A stretch of 25,956 nt of DNA. It comes from Spirochaetia bacterium (GTDB taxonomy: Bacteria; Spirochaetota; Spirochaetia; Treponematales; Treponemataceae). Made by a program: the position numbers and the translations under genes. Position 1 is the stretch's first letter, and the number at the start of each line of letters is the position of its first letter. Below, in pieces: positions 21,248-25,956 of the stretch. The notes beneath the pieces were generated by a model. It saw nothing but the letters and a program-made list of their open reading frames with translations, did not search any database and had not been told where the DNA came from. The stretch covers positions 1 to 25,956 of the forward strand of contig CAAGIS010000035.1 of NCBI GenBank assembly GCA_900769985.1, given 5' to 3'.

Positions 21248-21271
21248 TTTTCGCACTAAAATTTCCGTGAT
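21248..21271 (+). repeat. Direct repeat, left copy
   Basis: A 24-base sequence (TTTTCGCACTAAAA...CCGTGAT) matching 25469-25492 at 22 of 24 positions. The two copies bracket the nucleotidyltransferase-primase-WYL block. Confidence 0.7.
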
Positions 21272-21314
21272 TATCAGTATTCTCAAAAACATAATCAGAA
21301 GTAGGGGTAGTAGG

Positions 21315-22166
21315 ATGAAATTGATGAACGAATATGAAATTACACAGGCTATAAAAGAAAAACTTTCTCAAATCGAACAGCGCGAAAATATCCGTATTTT
21401 GTATGCGTGCGAAAGCGGAAGCCGAGCCTGGGGATTTGCAAGTCCTGATTCTGATTATGATGTTCGCTTTATTTTTGTTCGTCCAGTTGAAGATTATCTT
21501 CGGGTAAAAGAACTCCCTGATTTTATTGATGCAGAATTAAATGAAATTTATGACATAAATGGCTGGGATTTGAAGAAGTTTTTTAAGCAGCTTTATAAAT
21601 CAAACCCGGTTCTTTTTGAATGGGCCAACTCACCGATAGTTTATAAAACAACACCGGAGTGGGAGAGTGTAAAGACAATTATGAAGGATTATGTTCTTCA
21701 AGTTGCAATGATTCATCATTATCGTGGTATGGGTCGCAGAAATTGCTTCCTTGCAATTTCTGCTAACGAGAAAGCAAAGCTTTCTCGCAATCCTTCTTCC
21801 AAAGATTTGGGACGAGCCCTCCGTGGCTCTGCTGGAGAAATTGTTTTAAAGAAATATCTGTATGTGCTTCGTCCGGTTCTAGCCTGTATATGGATTATGC
21901 AGAAACATACTGTTCCGCCTACGGAGTTTTCAAAACTTGTAGATGAAGTCTTACCAGATGTATTAAAAACATCAGTAGATGAGCTGCTTACAGTAAAAAT
22001 GAAATCTGGAGAGAAAGATAAAGGTTCTCGAATTCCTCAAATTGATTCTTTTATTGAGGCAAAACTTAATGAAGCGACTGTATATCCTGTTGTTGCTGAA
22101 GAACAGGAGAATTATGAAAAGCTGGACAAGCTGTTTTTAGAAATTGTTCGACAAGGAGCATTATGA
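21315..22166 (+). CDS. RlaP/COG3541-type predicted nucleotidyltransferase
   Basis: A 283-residue protein from ATG 21315, preceded by AGGGG; the frame extends to 21267 without a better start. The polymerase-beta fold is shown by CESGSRAWGFASPDSDYDVRFIF: the GS motif and the D-x-D pair that binds metal and nucleotide. The rest (EIYDINGWDLKKFFKQLYKSNPVLFEWANSP, IHHYRGMGRRN) follows the COG3541 family, which often lies next to RNA ligases or RNA-repair genes. It would transfer a nucleotide to an RNA, protein or small molecule; the target is unknown. Its TGA stop sits inside a 16-base-arm palindrome (22163-22196) shared with the leader of the next gene. Confidence 0.87.
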   Translation: MKLMNEYEITQAIKEKLSQIEQRENIRILYACESGSRAWGFASPDSDYDVRFIFVRPVEDYLRVKELPDFIDAELNEIYDINGWDLKKFFKQLYKSNPVLFEWANSPIVYKTTPEWESVKTIMKDYVLQVAMIHHYRGMGRRNCFLAISANEKAKLSRNPSSKDLGRALRGSAGEIVLKKYLYVLRPVLACIWIMQKHTVPPTEFSKLVDEVLPDVLKTSVDELLTVKMKSGEKDKGSRIPQIDSFIEAKLNEATVYPVVAEEQENYEKLDKLFLEIVRQGAL

Positions 22167-22196
22167 TAAAAAGTACATCCATGTACTTTTTATCAT
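22163..22196 (+). terminator. Long palindrome at the nucleotidyltransferase stop
   Basis: Arms of 16 bases (22163-22178 and 22181-22196) with only CC between. It covers the stop codon of the nucleotidyltransferase gene and lies 28 bases before the next ATG. It may act as a weak terminator, mRNA-stability element or translational control; there is no long T-run after it. Confidence 0.55.
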
Positions 22197-22224
22197 ACTA
22201 ACGCGGAGTTTAATAGGAGAAATT

Positions 22225-23124
22225 ATGGCAGATTATTACAACATGGTATTAAATGAAGAAGAGCTACGCTGGTTCTTTGATCACATAATTCAAAAACCTC
22301 TTGAATATGAAACCTATATGATTTTGCTTGCCTGCCGTGGCAAAAAGCTTACTGATGAAGAACGCGAGTACACAAAAGTTGGTGCCCGTGGTGAAATGAT
22401 GCGTGAAGAATTGATTCATTGTAAAGGTGGCCTAAAGCAGGAATGGAATTTTGATATCTATAGGCAGGCTTTTTATGCTTACAACTGTGATAAGCGTTCT
22501 CTTTTGACTCCAGCCGGCGTTCCATATCCAGAGCATGCAATGGTCGTTTATTCTGTAGTAAATCCCACAAACGAAATTGATTGCATTGAAGATACTTTTG
22601 AGCATTACAACAAGGAGCGCAAAAATCTGACTGCTGCAATTCTCCGTGGTTCAAAGCCTGGTATTCAGGATCATCTGGTAAAAATGCCTAAGGTTTTTGA
22701 GCATATGAAAAGCTGTCATGCCTCTCACACAAGCCGCCGCATCTGGCTGGATTTTGATATGGATATTAAAAAGGAATGTCGTATTCCAAAAGTTTTTGAA
22801 GAAGCATATACTGCACTTCATAGGGCAGGAGAAAAGCTTTTTGGCCTTGGTAACTTTGCGATTGTAAAGACAAGTGGTGGCTATCATACTCTGGTCCGAA
22901 AGGAATGCCTTACTTTCAATCCGAATAATTTTTTGAAAGAAGTGTTTGAGCAGGCTGATAATTTGCTATTTCCACAGTACATTGATGAGTTTGTAGCAAA
23001 CGATTCCAGTCATAAAAGTAAGGATGGAAACAACATCATAAAGCGTTCGGCTCTTATTCCAACTCCTGGTTGTCGTCAGTATGACGATTATCCTTGGGTT
23101 GTTAATAAAGAGGATTTTGAGTGA
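22225..23124 (+). CDS. Protein with archaeo-eukaryotic-primase-like motifs
   Basis: A 299-residue protein from ATG 22225, with TAGGAG upstream; the frame opens earlier at 22144 but that part overlaps the palindrome and upstream gene. The N-terminal 130 residues are helical and unfamiliar. Then RRIWLDFDMD resembles AEP motif I (hydrophobic-DxD), and IVKTSGGYHTLVRK resembles motif II (SxH in a GYH context). RSALIPTPGCRQYDDYPWVVN near the end is the expected position of the last catalytic region. This would suggest a small polymerase or primase working with the adjacent nucleotidyltransferase. The family assignment is tentative because motif III is not clear. Confidence 0.6.
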   Translation: MADYYNMVLNEEELRWFFDHIIQKPLEYETYMILLACRGKKLTDEEREYTKVGARGEMMREELIHCKGGLKQEWNFDIYRQAFYAYNCDKRSLLTPAGVPYPEHAMVVYSVVNPTNEIDCIEDTFEHYNKERKNLTAAILRGSKPGIQDHLVKMPKVFEHMKSCHASHTSRRIWLDFDMDIKKECRIPKVFEEAYTALHRAGEKLFGLGNFAIVKTSGGYHTLVRKECLTFNPNNFLKEVFEQADNLLFPQYIDEFVANDSSHKSKDGNNIIKRSALIPTPGCRQYDDYPWVVNKEDFE

Positions 23125-23130
23125 TTTTGG

Positions 23131-23139
23131 TGGTATAAT
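23131..23139 (+). promoter_or_regulatory. Extended -10 promoter of the WYL operon
   Basis: TGGTATAAT is a TGn-extended -10 with perfect TATAAT (23134-23139). No good -35 is visible. It lies just after the preceding stop and before a structured leader. Confidence 0.55.
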
Positions 23140-23239
23140 GGGTATCTGACGATACCCGACGAGTTTTTAGTCTTGAAATTACAAGACTAAAAACATCGCA
23201 TTTTTAAGGAAGCCACAAAAAACTGAAGTTTTTAGTGGC
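23140..23239 (+). promoter_or_regulatory. Three stem-loops in the WYL operon leader
   Basis: GGGTATC-TGAC-GATACCC (23140-23157); a 13-base stem, GTTTTTAGTCTTG (23163-23175) with CAAGACTAAAAAC (23182-23194); and a third stem, GCCAC..ACT (23212-23224) with AGT..GTGGC (23227-23239), with one A-A mismatch. None ends in a T-run, so attenuation by a classical terminator is not evident. Confidence 0.6.
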
Positions 23240-23253
23240 ACTATAGGACAAGT

Positions 23254-24546
23254 ATGGCGTACTCAGAGCTGATTAAAAATCTTGATACTCTCAGAACTTA
23301 TATCCGAAGTTTTTATATCTATGGATTTAAAACGAGAGAGCAGTTTTTTGGTAAGAGTCTGCGTACTTATGATGATGAAAAGCGTCGTCTGGAAAACTAT
23401 CTGGACGGCTATATGACTTTCCGCCCAGATGAGAACGGTAAGGTAACTTTTCTTTCAATCGATAGCCGCCATACAACTCACAATCCCCTGTATAAAATCT
23501 TCAAAGCAAAATCCTTTACGGCAATGGATATCTCTCTTCATTTTATGCTGATGGATATTCTTGCGGATGGTTCAAAGAAGACCCTAAATCAGCTGCTGGA
23601 TGAAATAAATTATATATATCTTAATGACTTTTCATCAGAAATCTTGCCCGAAGAATCCAGCCTTAGAAAAAAACTGAAGGAATATGAGGAATTAGGTTTA
23701 ATCTCGTCGGAAAAAGACGGAAAGGCAATGCTCTATTTCCGTAATCCGATGACTGATTTGGATGGTTTGGAAGATGCACTTTCATTTTTTTCTGAAATTG
23801 CTCCTTGTGGTGTTACGGGCAGTTTCCTGTTTGATAAACTCCCTGGTGATATTCAAAAGGAAAGCGAGGTATTCCAATTTAAGCATCATTACATTACCTC
23901 CTCAATTGAATCGGACTTTGTAGAGCAGGTTTTTGGAGCAATCCGAGAACACCGCTATCTTACAATTGAACAGCGCCGAGCAGAAGATGACAGAACTTTC
24001 CCAAACGAAGTTATTCCTCTCATGATTTATCAGAGTACTCAGGGCGGACGTATGTATCTGATGGGCTACCGTCCTAACGGAAAATATTTTCTTGCACTCC
24101 GATTTGACTATATCATTGGAATTACCATAGGCGGAATATATGCCGGTTTTGAGCAGAAAAGGGCAGAGTTTGAAGAACTTCGAAAACATATCTGGGGCGT
24201 GGCACTAAAGCAAAATAAAAAGCATTACGACACAACAACGGTTCATGTAACTTTTCGCGTTCATTTTGAAGAGGAAGAGAAGTTTATTTATCAGCGTCTT
24301 TTGAGAGAAAAACGCTGTGGTACTGTAACGCTACTTGATGACAATAATGCTCAGTTTGATGCAGATGTTTTTGATCCGCAGGAAATTATTCCATGGGTAA
24401 GAACTTTTATCTGCAGGATTACTTTTTTTGACTGTTCTGAAAAGTATATCGTTCGTCGTTTCTATGCAGATATTCGTAAAATGAACCGATTGTATTCTGG
24501 TGAAGATGCAGAATTTACAGAGGAGGCAGATGATGCTGTTCAGTGA
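23254..24546 (+). CDS. WYL-domain transcriptional regulator 1
   Basis: A 430-residue protein with AGGAC before ATG 23254. The N-terminal 200 residues include helical segments compatible with winged-helix DNA binding (SELIKNLDTLRTYIRSFYIYGFKTREQF; LRKKLKEYEELGLISSEKDGKAMLYF). The WYL-type beta domain is at about 230-300: REHRYLTIEQRR, EVIPLMIYQSTQGGRMYLMGYRPNGKYFLALRFDYIIGI. The C-terminal part (TVHVTFRVHFEEEEKFIYQRLLREKRCGTV) is the usual WCX domain. WYL proteins bind nucleic acid or nucleotide ligands and often control defence or DNA-damage genes. It overlaps the second WYL gene by 14 bases; the pair may form a heteromer like PafBC. Confidence 0.87.
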   Translation: MAYSELIKNLDTLRTYIRSFYIYGFKTREQFFGKSLRTYDDEKRRLENYLDGYMTFRPDENGKVTFLSIDSRHTTHNPLYKIFKAKSFTAMDISLHFMLMDILADGSKKTLNQLLDEINYIYLNDFSSEILPEESSLRKKLKEYEELGLISSEKDGKAMLYFRNPMTDLDGLEDALSFFSEIAPCGVTGSFLFDKLPGDIQKESEVFQFKHHYITSSIESDFVEQVFGAIREHRYLTIEQRRAEDDRTFPNEVIPLMIYQSTQGGRMYLMGYRPNGKYFLALRFDYIIGITIGGIYAGFEQKRAEFEELRKHIWGVALKQNKKHYDTTTVHVTFRVHFEEEEKFIYQRLLREKRCGTVTLLDDNNAQFDADVFDPQEIIPWVRTFICRITFFDCSEKYIVRRFYADIRKMNRLYSGEDAEFTEEADDAVQ

Positions 24547-25468
24547 AATCTACAGTGCCTATTACAATACTGTCGCCTCGATAATCTCTAGCAGCCAGCA
24601 GGGAAAACTGGATTCTGATTTACTCTTCAAAATTGTAAAGGAATCTGCTTTTCCGGAAAGTTATATTTCAATTGGCAGTGCCTTAGAGACTGGAAAATGG
24701 CCGCTTATCAAAAAAGACTACAGCACAAATATTCAGAATATCCCGACAATGCCTCTTTCGATTTTACAGAAAAGATGGCTTAAAGCACTTTGTAATGACA
24801 AACGAATCCGTCTCTTTGTTTGTGATGAGATTCTTGAGCGACTTAAAAATCAGCTACAGGATGTTGAACCTCTTTTTACAGAAAATGACTATTATCTTTA
24901 TGACAAATACTCTGATGGTGACCCATATGAAGATTCGAATTACATCAAAAATTTCCGTATTGTGCTGGAAGCAATCCATCAGAAAAAGTCAATAAGTGTG
25001 GAATATACAGGTCGTCTTGGACAGCAAAAAAGATTTGTCTGTGCTCCTTATAAAATTGAATACTCAGAAAAGGATGATAAATTCCGTATCATTTGCAATC
25101 ATAAAAACTCAATATTAAACATCGCAAGAATCAATTCCTGTGAGCTGGCAGGAAACTCAAAGGTTGATGATATTTCCGAAGAAGAGCTGCCATATAATAG
25201 ACGAACCAGTGTGACCCTCGAAATCTATGATGAACGAAAAGCTATGGAGAGGGTAATGCTGGCCTTTGCACACTTTGAAAAAAGTGCTGTTCAAATCAGT
25301 GATGAAGTATATCAGCTTACTCTCAACTATGACAGCTTTGATGAAACAGAACTTGTTGTCCGAGTATTAAGCTTTGGCCCTATGGTAAAAGTTCTCGAAC
25401 CAGAAAGCTTTAGAAATCTTATACAAGAACGCATTTCAAAACAAATTGAATTTATGAAGCGGAAGTAA
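24533..25468 (+). CDS. WYL-domain transcriptional regulator 2
   Basis: A 311-residue protein; ATG 24533 is preferred because it lies six bases after AGGAGG, while ATG 24530 is only three away. The N-terminus (MLFSEIYSAYYNTVASIISSSQQGKL) is helical. The WYL domain is at about 140-205: EAIHQKKSISVEYTGR, KRFVCAPYKIEYSEKDDKFRIICNH, LNIARINSCEL. A C-terminal WCX-like region follows (RRTSVTLEIYDERKAMERVMLAFAHFEKSAVQ). It lacks a clear winged-helix N-terminus, so it may depend on the first WYL protein for DNA contact. It is the last gene of the operon and ends at the right direct repeat. Confidence 0.85.
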   Translation: MLFSEIYSAYYNTVASIISSSQQGKLDSDLLFKIVKESAFPESYISIGSALETGKWPLIKKDYSTNIQNIPTMPLSILQKRWLKALCNDKRIRLFVCDEILERLKNQLQDVEPLFTENDYYLYDKYSDGDPYEDSNYIKNFRIVLEAIHQKKSISVEYTGRLGQQKRFVCAPYKIEYSEKDDKFRIICNHKNSILNIARINSCELAGNSKVDDISEEELPYNRRTSVTLEIYDERKAMERVMLAFAHFEKSAVQISDEVYQLTLNYDSFDETELVVRVLSFGPMVKVLEPESFRNLIQERISKQIEFMKRK

Positions 25469-25492
25469 TTTTCGCATTAAATTTTCCGTGAT
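25469..25492 (+). repeat. Direct repeat, right copy
   Basis: TTTTCGCATTAAATTTTCCG plus TGAT matches 21248-21271 with two mismatches. It begins at the WYL gene's stop. Confidence 0.7.
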
Positions 25493-25739
25493 AAGAGGAG
25501 AGTTTTGAGCGAGTCTCGGCGAAAGCTGTGCTTGAGCCGTTTATGAATTGAGAAATAAAAGTTTAAGCATTCTAGAATGAATTATTTCGTATAAATAAAT
25601 GTATAGGTAGGAAGTAAATTTTTGTAAAATAGAGTTGTTAAACTTAGGCAAATATTCGCAAAATTATTTTGGAATAAAGTTTATGTTACTTAGGAAATTG
25701 TGATTTCCTAAGACCTAGTATAAAATGTTAGAAAAATAA
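25493..25739. other. Structured non-coding interval
   Basis: No gene is visible. It contains CTTAGGAAAT-TGTG-ATTTCCTAAG (25689-25712) followed by a -10-like TATAAA, and A/T-rich sequence. A small RNA or untranslated region is possible but unproven. Confidence 0.3.
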
Positions 25740-25775
25740 AACACAATAGAGCTGATGCATCAGCTCTATTGTGTT
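25740..25775 (-). terminator. Strong intrinsic terminator of the minus-strand gene
   Basis: AACACAATAGAGCTGA (25740-25755), loop TGCA, and a perfect 16-base complement (25760-25775). Read on the minus strand it is followed by TTTTATTTTT. Confidence 0.85.
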
Positions 25776-25800
25776 AAGATATAAATATATAATAGAAATT

Positions 25801-25956
25801 TTATCTATCACGAATTACATGGCAATTAAGAGGATGCATTATTTCTAGATTTTTTGACTGATTAATAAATTCAAAATTTGAATAATTTGATAAAAAATCA
25901 GAAGAATCCTTTAACATTAAGATTTCATCAAACTTATCTAACACAGAAAAATCATA
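25801..25956 (-). CDS. C-terminal end of an unidentified minus-strand gene (partial)
   Basis: The minus strand is open from the window edge to TAA at 25803-25801, giving 51 residues that end ...LEIMHPLNCHVIRDR. A strong terminator lies 25 bases beyond, supporting a real 3' end. The sequence is acidic and Ser/Asn/Phe-rich, with no motif I recognise. The gene starts outside the window. Confidence 0.6.
   Translation of the reverse strand, partial: YDFSVLDKFDEILMLKDSSDFLSNYSNFEFINQSKNLEIMHPLNCHVIRDR

Noticed and set aside
25689..25712. Hairpin as a CRISPR repeat or tracrRNA
   Set aside because: It occurs once, and no repeat-spacer pattern or cas gene is visible in the window.

Overview
The window looks like accessory chromosomal DNA of a spirochaete, most likely a host-associated Treponema. 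The support is indirect: low GC, integron cassettes of the general form described in T. denticola, several predicted lipoproteins, a BspA-type leucine-rich repeat protein, and WYL regulators. No rRNA, tRNA or housekeeping gene is present to fix the taxon.

Region 1 (about 1-15740) is an integron gene-cassette array. Seven cassettes can be delimited by attC sites with boundaries at 164, 2644, 6980, 9518, 10660, 12492 and 14928; an eighth, half-destroyed site at 15654 ends the array. For cassettes 1-6 the first eight bases (GTTATGCC, GTTATGTG three times, GTTAGGTT, GTTATACG) are the exact reverse complement of the R'' box at the cassette's own 3' end, and often not of the neighbour across the junction. 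This shows that the units move as circles cut inside R'. No integrase gene is in the window; the first 163 bases may hold attI or degenerate sites. Cassette cargo: (1) a DpnII-like restriction-modification trio; (2) a PIN-ankyrin gene, a kinase-HAD-phosphoribosyltransferase fusion, a convergent radical SAM gene and a DUF3800 gene; (3) a repetitive lipoprotein plus a small protein; (4) a BspA-like repeat protein; (5) a membrane Sel1-repeat protein plus a VapBC-like pair; (6) a CAP-domain lipoprotein, a zinc-finger protein and HicAB; (7) two small charged proteins. Every cassette starts with a small covarying hairpin just after R'. Most attC central hairpins, and three intrinsic terminators, share the apical loop TCAAG.

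Region 2 (15741-20281) holds a minus-strand Lon-like AAA+ ATPase with a zinc ribbon, a decayed stretch with a frameshifted minigene, a 32-codon ORF, a large AAA+ ATPase and a 43-codon ORF. A SLOG-domain gene follows (20301-21212).

Region 3 (21248-25492) is bounded by two near-identical 24-bp direct repeats. It contains a RlaP/COG3541 nucleotidyltransferase, a protein with archaeo-eukaryotic-primase-like motifs, and two overlapping WYL regulators behind a leader with three stem-loops. The right edge has a structured intergenic region, a strong terminator and the C-terminal end of a minus-strand gene.

The most unusual items are the structured cassette 5' ends, recurrent near-leaderless promoters, the PIN/kinase-HAD-PRTase/radical SAM cluster, and the repeat-bounded nucleotidyltransferase-primase-WYL module.
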